Shown piece after piece: positions 1 through 11,557 of a stretch of DNA of 64,000 nt; the stretch's first letter is position 1, and the number at the start of each line of letters is the position of its first letter. The notes beneath the pieces were generated by a model. It saw nothing but the letters and a program-made list of their open reading frames with translations, had not been told where the DNA came from and made no database searches. This DNA is from Pasteurella atlantica. GTDB lineage: Bacteria; Pseudomonadota; Gammaproteobacteria; Enterobacterales; Pasteurellaceae. The stretch covers positions 806,001 to 870,000 of the forward strand of contig NZ_OY856306.1 in NCBI RefSeq assembly GCF_963693435.1, in the 5' to 3' direction. The translations under genes and the position numbers were made by a program.

Positions 1-7
1 TTGTTAT

Positions 8-873
<866 letters not shown>

Positions 874-895
874 AATTTCCTTAGTAGATTAAGTT

Positions 896-927
896 ACCCC
901 GATATCACATTGATATCGGGGTTTTTC
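896..927 (+). terminator. Strong hairpin with T-tail
   Basis: CCCCGATATCA and TGATATCGGGG form an 11-bp perfect stem with a CATT loop, followed on the + strand by GTTTTTCTTT. The T-run suits + strand termination, although the genes on both sides are on the - strand. It lies between ydgA-like and cmoA. Confidence 0.6.
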
Positions 928-962
928 TTTAGTTTAATACTTAGAGGTTTAATACTTAGAAA

Positions 963-2354
963 TTAAAAACCTGCACCCATAAACATAAACGTAGCGATCA
1001 TTAGCATTTGACCTATTTCTCGATCTGACATTTCCCGATCATTGAGTTTCACTTTGCCATTATCAATGGCTAGTTTCATTTTGATATTTTTATCATCTAC
1101 GACAAAAAAGTCACTTTCTTTAGCTTGAGAGGTTATATTCCCAATTTTTATATCAGCCAACTGCTTTGCATCTTGTTTTGTTTCACCATTCAGCAATTCT
1201 GATTGTTCAATCATTAGATGAGTTGCAGGGATACTGAATTTCATATCCAATAATGATTGACTCAGTGTATTGATAACATCATTTTCTGATTGTATTAAAT
1301 CAGGATCAAATGGTTTTACATTTAAATCCAATTTAATATCACTTTTTCCTTGTTTATTTTTCAATGAAAGATCATTAATTTTTAATGATGAACCTTTTGA
1401 GATCGCTTCAAGAAATAACTTTGTGGCATAATCCGAATTTTCAGGATCATCATACATTTTTTCTATGGCATTATTCCACATTTTAGCGTCTCCAACAAAA
1501 TCTGCATTTAGCTTCATTTCACCAAAATTTTGTGTTATTTCATTTTTGGTCATTGAAATATCTGTTTTCATTTTAGTGTTGCTTGAGTAAGATACTTTAT
1601 CAAGATAACCTTTTCCTTCCATTTCAAGATTATTCATAGCAAATTTATTTTTATTATCTCCAACATAAAACTTTTCAACATTAAAAACATAATCTCCCAA
1701 TCCTAAATATGGGTATTCACTTTTCTCTGAGGTGAATTTATATTCCATATTTTTAGCCGCAAATTTTACGTTTACTCCATTGAAAAATGCAACAGAGTCA
1801 AGTGCTAAATTCACATCTCCAATGCCATTTTTATCTGTATCAAATTCTGCTTCCACTTCTGATATTTCAAAGTTTCCGTCAGTTGATTTAGCCGCATTCG
1901 TTTTTGCACTACCGTTTAAATTAGTGTTGTAATCAATATCAATATTAGTCGTAAGCACTACACCATCTTTAAATACCGATTTGAGGGAATCTGGGCTATA
2001 TAAAATGCCTTCATCACTTGCCATAACCGGCAATAATTTACCTTTGATTAAACGGTTTAGTGGGAAAGGACCGTGATGAAGTGTGTCGGCACCTTTAAAG
2101 ATATAGTTTTCACCATCATAATTTTTAACGACTAAGTTATAATTGATATCAGAGCTAAAGAAACCACGTTCGATTTTGACGTCTTTATACTCGGCATTAA
2201 CGCCGTATGCTTTAAGTACTTTAAGTTCTTTATTGGCAAGATTAACGAGTTCACCATAACGAGCTTCAACTTGTTTTCCTGTATACCACGCACCGCCTAT
2301 TTGTGCGATACCAACTACCACAACTAATGAGAGGGCAATTTTTGATAATTTCAT
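963..2354 (-). CDS. DUF945 / YdgA family protein
   Basis: A 463-residue protein of the YdgA (DUF945) family. An N-terminal hydrophobic segment (about residues 5-22 of the MKLSKIALSLVVVVG start) acts as signal anchor or signal peptide, followed by a long beta-rich region with the family's GxW-Y-TGKQVE start. The frame is open 31 codons further upstream, but that extension would overlap the preceding gene. ATG at 2354 has AAAGGATAAAAC upstream, so it is chosen. The family is envelope-associated with poorly defined function. It follows the CYTH gene at 11-base spacing, so the two are probably co-transcribed. Confidence 0.8.
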   Translation of the reverse strand: MKLSKIALSLVVVVGIAQIGGAWYTGKQVEARYGELVNLANKELKVLKAYGVNAEYKDVKIERGFFSSDINYNLVVKNYDGENYIFKGADTLHHGPFPLNRLIKGKLLPVMASDEGILYSPDSLKSVFKDGVVLTTNIDIDYNTNLNGSAKTNAAKSTDGNFEISEVEAEFDTDKNGIGDVNLALDSVAFFNGVNVKFAAKNMEYKFTSEKSEYPYLGLGDYVFNVEKFYVGDNKNKFAMNNLEMEGKGYLDKVSYSSNTKMKTDISMTKNEITQNFGEMKLNADFVGDAKMWNNAIEKMYDDPENSDYATKLFLEAISKGSSLKINDLSLKNKQGKSDIKLDLNVKPFDPDLIQSENDVINTLSQSLLDMKFSIPATHLMIEQSELLNGETKQDAKQLADIKIGNITSQAKESDFFVVDDKNIKMKLAIDNGKVKLNDREMSDREIGQMLMIATFMFMGAGF

Positions 2355-2365
2355 TGTTTTATCCT

Positions 2366-3223
2366 TTATAAATAGAGTTGTTGAATTAAGCGAATATTTT
2401 GTTTTAGATAACCTTGACTTTTTAAGTAGTCTTTCAGTTGTTGCCAATTCAAAATACCTATATTACTTAACGTAATAAATTGTTCTAATAATATCGCATT
2501 TTCAGTAGGAAGAATACGAATAATGTCTGCTAAATTTTGTTCAAATTGATATTTTTCTGCTTTTGTCATTGTTGAGCTATCACAAGCGGTAAGATCATTT
2601 ACTTTTTTTGCAATTTTTTCAGGACGTCCTACAAAATATCCCCTTTCTGCTTTACTTAATGCGCTAAAATACATTCCATCAAGAATGGGTAGATAATTTA
2701 GAAATTGCATTAAATCACCTAATTCACCGTTTTTAAGCTCTAATTCAATTTCACAAATAGGATCTTCTCCCCATTTATTTTTTACCCAACCTTGATCTAA
2801 AACGATTTCAATTTCAGCGTTTTGATATTGAACCAGCCAACAGGTACGAGTGACATCAGTACTAAATACTTTTTCAAGGGAGTGATGAATATCTTCAACA
2901 TCAGAAAATTGCAAATTAAAGTGATCATCTAACCGCTTAAAATCAGGTTTATCATTGGGTAAATCCATATTGTATTCAGGACGAATATGTAGCCCTCCTA
3001 CAATTTCTCCTTTGGTTTTTAACGTCATTTCACAGTGCTGATTGACTTTACGTACTCGTAATCCCATTTTTTGATTAGCAAAAAACAGCGAAGGGGTATC
3101 GTAGTAAGTGTTGATTAATTCATCTGTTTGTTGTTTAAGAATGGGTTGGGTTACTAACCATTTTTTTATTGCCTCAATATTATGAGGCTCAAGCATCATT
3201 TTTAATTCAATTTCGTTTTGCAT
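2366..3223 (-). CDS. CYTH-domain protein (inorganic triphosphatase YgiF-like, short)
   Basis: A 285-residue protein whose N-terminus carries the CYTH signature EIELK (residues 4-8). Later acidic and basic tunnel residues include EIEIVLDQG and EIELELK. CYTH enzymes hydrolyse inorganic triphosphate or related polyphosphates using metal ions. E. coli YgiF is about 433 residues because a CHAD domain follows; only about 80 residues remain after CYTH here, so CHAD is absent or reduced. It stands upstream of the ydgA-like gene in the same direction. CYTH is confident, substrate inferred. Confidence 0.75.
   Translation of the reverse strand: MQNEIELKMMLEPHNIEAIKKWLVTQPILKQQTDELINTYYDTPSLFFANQKMGLRVRKVNQHCEMTLKTKGEIVGGLHIRPEYNMDLPNDKPDFKRLDDHFNLQFSDVEDIHHSLEKVFSTDVTRTCWLVQYQNAEIEIVLDQGWVKNKWGEDPICEIELELKNGELGDLMQFLNYLPILDGMYFSALSKAERGYFVGRPEKIAKKVNDLTACDSSTMTKAEKYQFEQNLADIIRILPTENAILLEQFITLSNIGILNWQQLKDYLKSQGYLKQNIRLIQQLYL
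2582..2590 (+). repeat. DNA uptake sequence ACAAGCGGT
   Basis: Perfect 9-mer core of the Apl-type Pasteurellaceae uptake sequence, here inside the CYTH gene. It supports the family assignment and natural competence of the lineage. Confidence 0.8.
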
Positions 3224-3359
3224 TTTTTATTCTTTATTTAGGTAGTGATTTACGGTATGTTTAATTTTGTCTATTTACACAAAGTTAAATAATCATAATG
3301 GTATGGTAACAGTGTTGTTGAGAAAAGGTTTAGTTAAAATTAAAATAGCGTGTCGTAAG

Positions 3360-3381
3360 ATGTTGTAAAATACTTACAACA
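3360..3381. terminator. Hairpin downstream of yidB-like gene
   Basis: TGTTGTAA and TTACAACA arms around AATAC, just past the 3' end of the - strand yidB-like gene. The run of T after the stem is weak. Confidence 0.4.
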
Positions 3382-3399
3382 TCTGACCGCTATTATTTC

Positions 3400-3804
3400 T
3401 TATTTAAATAGATTACTTAACGTAGATTTTGCTAAAGATTCAAGATCCAAATTATTGGTATCTAATTCACCATTAGGGCTTAATTTATCAACAACTTGTG
3501 GTAAATATTGAGAAAGTAAATTTGGCACTTCATTTTCATCAACACCCGCTTGTTGTGCAACATTGCGAAGTTCATCTTCACCGATGACCTCTTTAATTTG
3601 TTGTGATGAAACCTCTTGATTTTCACCTGTACCAATCCAAGATGAAACTACATCACCTAAACCACCTTGCTGTAATTTTCCCATTAACCCTTCAACACCA
3701 CCTTGTGATGAAAGCAGTGATTGCAGTAGTTGTGGAATTGCTTGATTTTGTTTATTCCCACCAATTAGAGATGAGACCACTGAACTTAAAATACCTTTTA
3801 ACAT
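3400..3804 (-). CDS. YidB family (DUF937) protein
   Basis: A 134-residue glycine-, serine- and glutamine-rich protein starting MLKGILSSVVSSLIGG, with the DUF937 features GLGDVVSSWIGTGEN and NLLSQYLPQVVDKLSPNG. No signal peptide is evident. Function of the family is not well established. Single gene with its own upstream space; the stop is followed by an AT-rich stretch containing TGTTGTAAAATACTTACAACA, a likely terminator hairpin around 3360-3381. Confidence 0.8.
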   Translation of the reverse strand: MLKGILSSVVSSLIGGNKQNQAIPQLLQSLLSSQGGVEGLMGKLQQGGLGDVVSSWIGTGENQEVSSQQIKEVIGEDELRNVAQQAGVDENEVPNLLSQYLPQVVDKLSPNGELDTNNLDLESLAKSTLSNLFK

Positions 3805-3934
3805 AAATTCTCCTTAGTTAAAATAGATAGAAATTAAAATAGCCTTGGGTATCTACTTACTTCAGGCGTTTATGTGTGAATATCCAAGAGTGCCTTTTTA
3901 CTTTAACATAATGATAATAATTGCTCAAGGCGTG

Positions 3935-4699
3935 TTATTTAGGCAGTATGGATAAAATTTGTCTCACTTTTTCTAAATCCTCTTGTGTGTCAACACCAAC
4001 TTCAGGGGCTTGTTTAGCAACATCTAAATGGATTTTTTCACCATACCATAAGGCACGTAATTGCTCCAAAGATTCCAATTGTTCCAGTTGAGTAGGTTGC
4101 CAATTTACATATTGTTTAATAAACCCAGCTCTATAGGCGTAAATACCAATATGGCGTAAGTAATTTTGCTGTGCCACAAAATCATCATCACAATTGGAAA
4201 AATGATCACGAGCGTAAGGAATAGATGCACGTGAAAAATAGAGTGCAAAGCCATTTTTGTCAGCTAAGGTTTTCACAACATTGGGATTAAATAACTCTTC
4301 TTTTGTGGTTAATTTAACGGCTAACGTTGCCATATTCACCTTTGATTTTACTAAGTTTTCAGCAATCTGATTGATAATCACAGGGGGAATTAAAGGCTCA
4401 TCGCCTTGTACATTAACGATAACCTCATCATCAGCAATTGCCATTTTCTCAATAACTTCTGCTAAACGCTCTGTCCCTGAATTATGTTTTTCCGAGGTTA
4501 AGCAAACTTCTGCACCAAAGCTCTCAGCAACCTGTAAAATCTCGTTATGATCCGTAGCAATAATGACACGACTTGCTCCAGCTTGAATTGCTTGTTGCCA
4601 CGTGTGTTGGATCATCGGTTTACCGCAAATATCAAGCAATGGTTTACGAGGTAAACGGGTAGAGGAATAACGTGCAGGAATAATAACAGTAAATTTCAT
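3935..4699 (-). CDS. kdsB: 3-deoxy-manno-octulosonate cytidylyltransferase (CMP-KDO synthetase)
   Basis: 254 residues with the nucleotidyltransferase N-terminus [16 protein letters not shown] and the metal/nucleotide site [11 protein letters not shown]. KdsB activates KDO with CTP to give CMP-KDO for attachment to lipid A in the cytoplasm. It is the last gene of a run lpxK-ycaR-kdsB, all on the - strand with tiny gaps or overlaps, as is common in gammaproteobacteria. Confidence 0.95.
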   Translation of the reverse strand: MKFTVIIPARYSSTRLPRKPLLDICGKPMIQHTWQQAIQAGASRVIIATDHNEILQVAESFGAEVCLTSEKHNSGTERLAEVIEKMAIADDEVIVNVQGDEPLIPPVIINQIAENLVKSKVNMATLAVKLTTKEELFNPNVVKTLADKNGFALYFSRASIPYARDHFSNCDDDFVAQQNYLRHIGIYAYRAGFIKQYVNWQPTQLEQLESLEQLRALWYGEKIHLDVAKQAPEVGVDTQEDLEKVRQILSILPK

Positions 4700-4700
4700 T

Positions 4701-4874
4701 TTAACATTCCTCTAATGATTGACCACTTTCTGGCAGTAACACGATAATGCCATTTTCGATTGGATAAGCCACGTTTTGCTCTTTGCAAATTAAACGGTTA
4801 TTGGTTTTATCCCACTCTAATTTTGCATTACAGTTTGGGCAGGCAAGGTTATTGAGTAATTTTTCATTCATCAT
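4701..4874 (-). CDS. ycaR: Trm112 / YcaR family small zinc-ribbon-like protein
   Basis: A 57-residue protein, [15 protein letters not shown] at its start, with the YcaR/Trm112 features CPNC, a later [12 protein letters not shown] and GIIVLLPE near the end. Stop TAA at 4701 is one base from the kdsB start. The start region ATGATGAATGA overlaps the lpxK stop, so either of two adjacent ATG codons may be used. The position between lpxK and kdsB is the conserved place for this gene. Exact role in bacteria is not defined. Confidence 0.85.
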   Translation of the reverse strand: MMNEKLLNNLACPNCNAKLEWDKTNNRLICKEQNVAYPIENGIIVLLPESGQSLEEC

Positions 4875-5853
4875 TTTTTCCTAACTTTTTTAAAATTGGA
4901 TTAAGTAATTGTTTTGTTGATGTTGGTGTAAAAGTTGCATCAATTGGCACGAAAAACCAGTTATCTTGTGCGAAATGACGACATTTTACGGCATCTTTTT
5001 CTGTCATTAATAAAATTTGATCTTGATTTGCAAGGGGAAGTAGTTGTTCTTTTGAGTAAGGCTGATGATCGGCAAAACTGTGACAAGCGGTCACATTAAA
5101 ACCTAAATTTGCAAGCATATTAAAAAAACGAGGCGGATAGCCAATACCTGCCATTGCGACAATCTGTTGTGATTTAAGATCACTTAGTGCTATTTTCTGA
5201 TTAGTTTTTACATTAATCGTATAGTCTGCTTGCAAGGTCATTTGATGTTCATTTGGTAAAGCCTTTCCACCATTACAAATTAATGCATTAACACGTTTTA
5301 AGCGACTGGGAAGTTCGCGTAAACCACCGGCAGGCAATACAAAACCGTTACCAAAACGACGCTCACCATCAATCACCACCCATTCAAAATCCCGTTGTAA
5401 TTTATAATGTTGTAAGCCGTCATCAGCAATAATTAAATCTAATGAATAATTTTTCAATAATAATTCAATACTTTGTTGGCGGTTGGGTGATATTGCAAGA
5501 GGAACCTGAGTACGTTGCACAATTAATACTGGTTCATCACCCATTTGCTCAGCGGAACTTTCAGGGGTAACGAGTTGTGGAAAGTCTTTTGTGTTCGCCC
5601 CATAACCACGAGAAATAACACCAACTCGAATGCCTTTTTGTTGTAATTGTTCTACTAACCAAATCACTAATGGTGTTTTTCCGTTTCCACCTACGCTAAT
5701 ATTCCCCACAATTAAAACGAGAACAGGCGAGCGGTAAGATGTTAAGAGATTTTTGCAAAAAAGCCAATGGCGTAGACGACTAATTAGGTAAAAGAGCAGT
5801 GATAAGGGGGATAAAATCCACGTAATAGTAGAACGATTTTGCCAGATTTTCAT
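4864..5853 (-). CDS. lpxK: Tetraacyldisaccharide 4'-kinase LpxK
   Basis: 329 residues from the [12 protein letters not shown] start. A membrane-anchoring hydrophobic segment lies near residues 10-28 and the P-loop GGNGKTP at 54-60. LpxK phosphorylates the 4' position of the lipid A disaccharide at the inner membrane. The frame is open 24 codons further upstream (to 5925), but that extension is unlike the family. The usual upstream partner msbA is missing; clpX is directly upstream instead. A DUS lies inside the gene at 5083-5091. Confidence 0.93.
   Translation of the reverse strand: MKIWQNRSTITWILSPLSLLFYLISRLRHWLFCKNLLTSYRSPVLVLIVGNISVGGNGKTPLVIWLVEQLQQKGIRVGVISRGYGANTKDFPQLVTPESSAEQMGDEPVLIVQRTQVPLAISPNRQQSIELLLKNYSLDLIIADDGLQHYKLQRDFEWVVIDGERRFGNGFVLPAGGLRELPSRLKRVNALICNGGKALPNEHQMTLQADYTINVKTNQKIALSDLKSQQIVAMAGIGYPPRFFNMLANLGFNVTACHSFADHQPYSKEQLLPLANQDQILLMTEKDAVKCRHFAQDNWFFVPIDATFTPTSTKQLLNPILKKLGKNDE
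5083..5091 (+). repeat. DNA uptake sequence ACAAGCGGT
   Basis: Perfect Apl-type uptake core (followed by C, giving the 10-base form) inside lpxK. Confidence 0.8.
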
Positions 5854-5933
5854 TTTATAAATTTTAAATTGATGGGTGGATGACGCTGTAGAGACGTAGC
5901 ATACTACATCTCTACAAATTCGCACATTGATGA

Positions 5934-7193
5934 TTAATCAATTTTCGGCTTATCGCCTTTTTCAACACAATTTTTACCAACAGTCACCTTAGATTTATTC
6001 TCTAAAGATGGTAATTCATACATTGTTTCAAGCAATAATTCTTCTACAATCGAGCGTAATCCCCTTGCCCCTGTTTTACGATCCATCGCTTTTTTAGCGA
6101 TAGCAAGCAGAGCATCACGAGTAAATTTAAGCGCCACATTTTCCATTTTAAATAGAGCTTGATATTGTTTAATGACTGCATTTTTAGGTTCTGTTAAGAT
6201 CTGTACTAGTGCCTTTTCATCTAACTCTTCCAAAGGTGTAACCACAGGTAAACGACCAATTAACTCTGGAATTAAACCAAATTTAACTAAATCTTCAGGC
6301 TCAACTTGTTTAAATAATTCAGTGAGAGCTTGGCGATCTTTATCTTTTTTCAATTCAGCTTTAAAACCAATGCCCCCTTTTTTATTTGCTCGTTGTTCGA
6401 TAATTTTATCTAAACCAGCAAATGCTCCGCCACAAATAAACAGGATTTTCGAGGTATCCACAGGAATGGTTTCTTTTTGTGGGTGCTTGCGTCCACCTTG
6501 AGGGTTAATACTTGCGACTGTACCTTCAATCAATTTAAGTAACGCTTGTTGTACACCTTCACCTGATACATCACGTGTTAATGACGGATTTTCAGATTTA
6601 CGGGTGATTTTATCAATTTCATCAATAAAAATAATCCCACGTTCTGCTTGTTCTACGTCATAGTCACTACTCATTAATAATTTTTGAATGACATTTTCGA
6701 CATCTTCACCGACATAACCTGCTTGAGTCAGTGTAGTTGCATCAGCAACAGCAAAAGGTACATTTAAATGACGAGCCATTGTTTCAGCAAGTAATGTCTT
6801 ACCACAACCAGTTGGACCAATGAATAGGATATTACTTTTACCAAGCTCTACACCATCAGTTTCTTTATTATCACTTAATGCATTGCGTAAACGTTTATAG
6901 TGATTATAAACTGCAACAGAAAGTACTTTCTTAGCGTGTTCTTGTCCGATAACATAATCATCTAAATGTTGATGTATTTCTTTTGGTGTAGGAATATTTT
7001 CAAAAAAACTTTGTTCTTTTACTTTTTCATTTATTTCATCCTGTGAAAAAGATCCTTGAGAATTGACTACTGCATAAGCATCTTCAACACATTCAATACA
7101 AATAAAACTTTCAGTGCCTTCAATTAGCCCTTCAACTTCATTTTTTTGTTTACCACAAAAGCTACAATGTGGCATTTTTTCAAAATCAGACAT
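5934..7193 (-). CDS. clpX: ATP-dependent Clp protease ATP-binding subunit ClpX
   Basis: 419 residues. The N-terminal zinc-binding domain has C10, C13, C32 and C35. The AAA+ core shows Walker A GPTGCGKT and Walker B IIFIDEID, the GYVGEDVE pore-loop motif, and a C-terminal D2 sub-domain with GARGLRSI. ClpX unfolds tagged proteins and feeds them to ClpP. The clpP stop and clpX start overlap as TAATG, consistent with translational coupling. Confidence 0.97.
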   Translation of the reverse strand: MSDFEKMPHCSFCGKQKNEVEGLIEGTESFICIECVEDAYAVVNSQGSFSQDEINEKVKEQSFFENIPTPKEIHQHLDDYVIGQEHAKKVLSVAVYNHYKRLRNALSDNKETDGVELGKSNILFIGPTGCGKTLLAETMARHLNVPFAVADATTLTQAGYVGEDVENVIQKLLMSSDYDVEQAERGIIFIDEIDKITRKSENPSLTRDVSGEGVQQALLKLIEGTVASINPQGGRKHPQKETIPVDTSKILFICGGAFAGLDKIIEQRANKKGGIGFKAELKKDKDRQALTELFKQVEPEDLVKFGLIPELIGRLPVVTPLEELDEKALVQILTEPKNAVIKQYQALFKMENVALKFTRDALLAIAKKAMDRKTGARGLRSIVEELLLETMYELPSLENKSKVTVGKNCVEKGDKPKID

Positions 7194-7798
7194 TATTTAC
7201 TCCCTCGAGAGTGGACGACTTCATCAACTAAACCATATTTTTGAGCTGCTTCTGCTGACATAAAATTATCACGATCAGTATCTTGTTCAATAACAGACAG
7301 CGGTTGTCCTGTATGTTCACTTAAACGCTCATTTAAGGTTTGTTTAATTTTTAAAATTTCTTGAGCGTGGATTTGAATATCAGAAGCCTGTCCTCTAAAG
7401 CCCCCTAAAGGCTGATGGATCATCACACGAGCGTGAGGTAACGCAAAACGTTTGCCTTTTTTTCCTGCTGAAAGTAAAAAAGCACCCATTGAACAAGCTT
7501 GACCAATACACACAGTGCTAACATCAGGTTTGATAAAGTTCATTGTATCAAAAATTGCCATACCAGCAGTAACAGAACCACCTGGTGAATTAATATAAAT
7601 ACTGATATCTTTTTCAGGATCTTCTGACTCTAAAAATAATAATTGAGCGACAATCAAATTTGCCATATTGTCTTCAACTTCACCGCTTAAGAAAATAATG
7701 CGTTCTTTTAGTAAGCGAGAATAAATATCAAAGGCTCTTTCGCCTTTTGACGTTTGCTCTACCACTGTTGGAATAAGAGCATTGTTAGGAATTATCAT
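7193..7798 (-). CDS. clpP: ATP-dependent Clp protease proteolytic subunit ClpP
   Basis: 201 residues, a serine peptidase with catalytic Ser103 (GQACSMGAF), His128 (ARVMIHQP) and Asp177 (TDRDNFM). It forms the tetradecameric chamber partnered by ClpX. First gene of a clpP-clpX unit whose promoter must lie in the 245-base divergent space up to 8044. Confidence 0.97.
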   Translation of the reverse strand: MIIPNNALIPTVVEQTSKGERAFDIYSRLLKERIIFLSGEVEDNMANLIVAQLLFLESEDPEKDISIYINSPGGSVTAGMAIFDTMNFIKPDVSTVCIGQACSMGAFLLSAGKKGKRFALPHARVMIHQPLGGFRGQASDIQIHAQEILKIKQTLNERLSEHTGQPLSVIEQDTDRDNFMSAEAAQKYGLVDEVVHSRGSK

Positions 7799-8043
7799 AT
7801 TTTTTTCCTTTTTATAAATTGATAAAAACAGCTCATTTTACCAGACTTTAATAAGGAATAAAAACGAGTTATGTAATTTTTAAAGAGAGTGAGTTATAGA
7901 TTGTCATTCTTTCCAAATAAAGAAATAATAAGTGATTTCTTAATCATTTATATTTTAATAGATGATCTTTAGTATTACTTCAAGTAAAATGTGTCTGTAT
8001 TTTAAATAAAAATGAATTTTTTAACCTCTATGGAGACGTTCTT

Positions 8044-8724
8044 ATGGCTATGAATAATATTCTTGGATTATTCGCTGAATCCCCCCTTAAACCCCTTCAG
8101 AAACACTCAACGAAAGTAACAGAGTGTTGTGAATTATTAGTTCCTTTTTTTGAACAAACCTTTAAAGAAGATTGGGATAATGCGGAAGATTATCGCGCTC
8201 AGATAGGATTACTTGAACATCAAGCAGATGATTTAAAAAAAGAAATTCGCTTAAAACTTCCTCGAGGATTGTTTATGCCAATTGAACGTACTGATTTATT
8301 AGAGCTTGTTACACAACAAGATAAATTGGCTAATTTTACTAAGGATATTGCAGGGCGTGTAATTGGTCGTCAATTACTAATACCTAAACAGATTCAAGAA
8401 GATTTTAACTACTTTGTTAAGCGTAGTATTGATGCCGTTCATCAAGCTCATAAGGTTATTCACGAAATGGATGAATTACTTGAAACAGGCTTTCGAGGGA
8501 GAGAATTGAATTTTGTTAATAAAATGATTTTAGAGTTAGATACCATTGAAGACGACACAGATCAATTACAACGAGTTCTACGTAAAGAATTATTACAGAT
8601 TGAATCACAATTAAATCCGATTGATGTGATGTTCCTATATAAAATTATTGAGTGGGTTGGTGTGTTAGCTGATCAGGCTCAACGTGTTGGTTCTCGAATT
8701 GAACTAATGTTAGCTAAATCATAG
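8044..8724 (+). CDS. PhoU-like DUF47 family protein (TIGR00153/YkaA type)
   Basis: 226 residues, all-helical, with the family start NNILGLFAESPLKPLQKH and acidic helices such as LEHQADDLKKEIR. GGAGAC precedes ATG 8044; a second ATG at 8050 is an alternative. DUF47 proteins pair with PiT phosphate carriers and are thought to modulate them. Here the gene is 13 bases upstream of pitA, supporting that role by context. Confidence 0.88.
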   Translation: MAMNNILGLFAESPLKPLQKHSTKVTECCELLVPFFEQTFKEDWDNAEDYRAQIGLLEHQADDLKKEIRLKLPRGLFMPIERTDLLELVTQQDKLANFTKDIAGRVIGRQLLIPKQIQEDFNYFVKRSIDAVHQAHKVIHEMDELLETGFRGRELNFVNKMILELDTIEDDTDQLQRVLRKELLQIESQLNPIDVMFLYKIIEWVGVLADQAQRVGSRIELMLAKS

Positions 8725-8737
8725 CTCGGAGGAAGTA

Positions 8738-9997
8738 ATGGAATTAATTCAACAATATGGTCATATATTAATTATTATTACCGCTATTTTTGGTTTTTTT
8801 ATGGCGTTTGGAATTGGGGCTAATGATGTTTCTAATGCAATGGGAACGTCTGTTGGTTCAGGTGTTTTAACTATTAAACAAACCATTTTTATTGCAATTA
8901 TTTTTGAATTTGCAGGTGCTTATCTTGCAGGAGGAGAGGTTACACAAACGATTAAAGGCGGGATTATTGATGTTAGTTTATATGCTGATATGCCTGATGT
9001 ATTAGTACTTGGGATGATGGCATCGCTATTTGCTTCAGGAACTTGGCTTTTAATTGCATCTCGTATGGGATGGCCAGTTTCAACTACTCATTCTATTATT
9101 GGTGCAATTATTGGTTTTGGTTGTGTTACAGCTGGAACAGAATCGGTTGAATGGAGTAAAATCTTAGGAATTGTCGGTAGTTGGTTTGTTACTCCTTTTG
9201 TTGCTGGTGTTGTCGCTTATATTGTTTTTTCTAGTACACAACGTTTAATTTTTGATACATCAAAACCTGTTGAGAATGCTAAAAAATATGGTCCTTATTA
9301 TATGGGATTAACTGCATTTGTATTGTGTGTGGTCACAATGAAAAAAGGATTAAAGCATATTGGATTACATTTAGAATGGTCAGAGGTTTTCCTTATTTCC
9401 TTAATTATTGCAATTATTTCAACAATTGCTTGTCATTTTTATTTTAAAAAATCCGCTTTTGATAAAATAGATGATGGTAGTTTTGAAAGTGTGGAAAAAG
9501 TATTTGGCATTTTGATGGTCATTACCGCTTGTGCAATGGCATTTGCTCACGGTTCAAATGATGTTGCTAACGCAATAGGACCTTTATCTGCGGTAGCTTC
9601 TATTGTGGAAACAGGTGGTCAAGTTGCGGGTAAAACAGCCCTTGCTCCTTGGATTTTACCTCTTGGTGGTGCTGGAATTGTAGTGGGGTTAGTTGTATTA
9701 GGTTATAAAGTAATGGGAACCATTGGAACAGGTATTACCGAATTAACGCCAAGTCGTGGTTTTGCAGCACAATTTTCCTGTGCGACTACTGTGGTTATTG
9801 CCTCAGGAACAGGATTACCAATTTCAACCACTCAAACCCTAGTAGGGGCAATTTTAGGAGTTGGTTTTGCTCGAGGAATTGCAGCATTAAACTTAAATGT
9901 AATTAGAAATATTGTTGCTTCTTGGGTTATTACCTTACCTGCAGGTGCGTTTATTTCGATTATTATTTATCATATTTTAAATACTATTTTTCGTTAG
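8738..9997 (+). CDS. pitA: Inorganic phosphate transporter, PiT family
   Basis: 419 residues with about ten hydrophobic segments and the duplicated PiT signature: GANDVSNAMGT near the N-terminus and GSNDVANAIGP in the second half, each followed by a PVSTT/PISTTQT motif. It carries phosphate (probably metal-phosphate) across the inner membrane, coupled to cations. A good GGAGG precedes the ATG. The terminator at 10011-10037 ends the two-gene unit. Confidence 0.93.
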   Translation: MELIQQYGHILIIITAIFGFFMAFGIGANDVSNAMGTSVGSGVLTIKQTIFIAIIFEFAGAYLAGGEVTQTIKGGIIDVSLYADMPDVLVLGMMASLFASGTWLLIASRMGWPVSTTHSIIGAIIGFGCVTAGTESVEWSKILGIVGSWFVTPFVAGVVAYIVFSSTQRLIFDTSKPVENAKKYGPYYMGLTAFVLCVVTMKKGLKHIGLHLEWSEVFLISLIIAIISTIACHFYFKKSAFDKIDDGSFESVEKVFGILMVITACAMAFAHGSNDVANAIGPLSAVASIVETGGQVAGKTALAPWILPLGGAGIVVGLVVLGYKVMGTIGTGITELTPSRGFAAQFSCATTVVIASGTGLPISTTQTLVGAILGVGFARGIAALNLNVIRNIVASWVITLPAGAFISIIIYHILNTIFR

Positions 9998-10010
9998 GAT
10001 ATAAACAACA

Positions 10011-10037
10011 AAAGAAAGTGCTTAGCACTTTCTTTTT
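10011..10037 (+). terminator. Rho-independent terminator after pitA
   Basis: AAAGAAAGTGCT and AGCACTTTCTTT form a long palindrome followed by TTTT. Confidence 0.85.
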
Positions 10038-10056
10038 TACATAAAGGAATAAAACA

Positions 10057-10671
10057 ATGCGTTTACGAATTATACCATTTATTTTAATATTATTAGGAAC
10101 TCTACTACCTTTGTCTGGGCAGGCAGAAAATTTTTATTACGTTACCGATGCTCTAAGTGAATATGTAAGAAAAGGTGCGGGGAATGATTATAAAATTGCA
10201 GGAACGGTAAAAGCGGGTGAAAAAGTGATTGTTCTGGAAAGAAAAAATAATTACTCACTTATTCAAGATACAAAAAATCGTCAGGTTTGGATCTTAAATA
10301 ATAAGTTAACCACAGAACCACCGTCAAAACAAAAAATTCCTGTTTTAGAAAGACAAATTGAGGAATTAACATTAAAACTGAATAAGATAGAAAGTGATTG
10401 GCAACATCGAACAGGAGAAATCCGCCGTCGATTAACTCAAGCAGAACAACAAAGTAGAACGCTGTTAGACATAAATGCACAATTAAAACGAGAAGTCAGC
10501 ATCTTAAAGAATAAAAATAAAGAGCTTGAGATTATGCAAGATGTTGAACAGCGTGAAATAATGATCAAATGGTTTATGTACGGAGGCACAGTATTAGGAA
10601 TCGGTTTACTGTTAGGGCTCTTAATTCCATTTATTTTGCCAAGAAAAAAACAAAATAATGGATGGAGTTAA
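10057..10671 (+). CDS. TIGR04211 family SH3-domain membrane protein (YgiM-like)
   Basis: 204 residues. In order: a cleavable-looking signal peptide (about residues 1-23), a bacterial SH3 domain (about 25-90, [19 protein letters not shown]), a charged coiled coil (about 95-165), and a C-terminal transmembrane helix (about 170-192) with a basic tail. This matches E. coli YgiM in layout. Envelope location is likely, function unproven. It sits directly before apaH. Confidence 0.85.
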   Translation: MRLRIIPFILILLGTLLPLSGQAENFYYVTDALSEYVRKGAGNDYKIAGTVKAGEKVIVLERKNNYSLIQDTKNRQVWILNNKLTTEPPSKQKIPVLERQIEELTLKLNKIESDWQHRTGEIRRRLTQAEQQSRTLLDINAQLKREVSILKNKNKELEIMQDVEQREIMIKWFMYGGTVLGIGLLLGLLIPFILPRKKQNNGWS

Positions 10672-10673
10672 CG

Positions 10674-11495
10674 GTGGCGACCTATATCGTAGGAGATTTA
10701 CACGGCTGTTTCGATGAATTAACACAATTACTACAACAAGTAAGTTTTGATGTTAATAAAGATGAATTATGGCTAACTGGCGATCTTATTGCTCGGGGAG
10801 ACAAATCGTTAGAGTGTTTGCGTTTCGTTAAATCTCTCGGGGACAAAGCAACTACGGTATTAGGTAACCACGACTTGCATTTACTTGCCACTAATCTTGG
10901 TATAAAAAAAGTCAATGCAAGGGATAAATTAGATACATTATTGATGGCAGAAGATAAAGAAGAATTACTCGAATGGCTTCGCCATCAGCCTCTATTTGTC
11001 CAACATCCTAAATATGGTTTTTTATTAAGTCACGCAGGGATTAGCCCTGAATGGGATCTAAAAACAACCCAACAATGTGCGAAAGAAGTAGAAACTCTAT
11101 TGCAAAGTGAGGATTATCAATATTTATTGCAAAATATGTATGATAACTCACCGCTTGCTTGGAATGAAAATTTATCAGGAATGGAACGCTATCGTTATAT
11201 TATTAACGCATTCACTCGAATGCGTTTTTGTAATGAAAAAAAACAATTAGATTTTCAATGTAAACTTTCACCTCAAGATGCACCACCCACATTGAAACCG
11301 TGGTTTTTATTGGATAATCCTCTTTATAAACAACATAATATTCTATTTGGGCATTGGGCGGCGTTACTTGGTTATAGTACTCCTCCTCATATTTACTCAC
11401 TAGATACAGGTTGTGTTTGGGGGCATCATTTAACGATGATCTGTTGGGAAACTCAACAAATATTTACTCAACCGCATTTAAATAAAATTACTTAA
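10674..11495 (+). CDS. apaH: Bis(5'-nucleosyl)-tetraphosphatase, symmetrical (ApaH)
   Basis: 273 residues from a GTG start that gives [11 protein letters not shown], matching the family N-terminus. An ATG four codons upstream (10662) is in frame and overlaps ygiM, so it is a possible alternative. Metallophosphatase motifs GDLHG, GDLIARG and GNHD are present. ApaH splits Ap4A to two ADP and also removes Np4-type caps from RNA. GGAG just upstream suits the GTG start. Confidence 0.92.
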   Translation: MATYIVGDLHGCFDELTQLLQQVSFDVNKDELWLTGDLIARGDKSLECLRFVKSLGDKATTVLGNHDLHLLATNLGIKKVNARDKLDTLLMAEDKEELLEWLRHQPLFVQHPKYGFLLSHAGISPEWDLKTTQQCAKEVETLLQSEDYQYLLQNMYDNSPLAWNENLSGMERYRYIINAFTRMRFCNEKKQLDFQCKLSPQDAPPTLKPWFLLDNPLYKQHNILFGHWAALLGYSTPPHIYSLDTGCVWGHHLTMICWETQQIFTQPHLNKIT

Positions 11496-11557
11496 TTATT
11501 CATTTAAAATGTGCAAAAAGATCAAATTATCCTACCGCTATGCTTTGTTAAAGACAC

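Noticed and set aside
2355-2447. N-terminal 31-residue extension of the YdgA-like protein
   Set aside because: It overlaps the CYTH gene, is not hydrophobic in the way the signal segment is, and the ATG at 2354 has an SD.
5854-5925. Upstream extension of LpxK
   Set aside because: The 24 extra residues do not resemble family N-termini; the MKIW start does.
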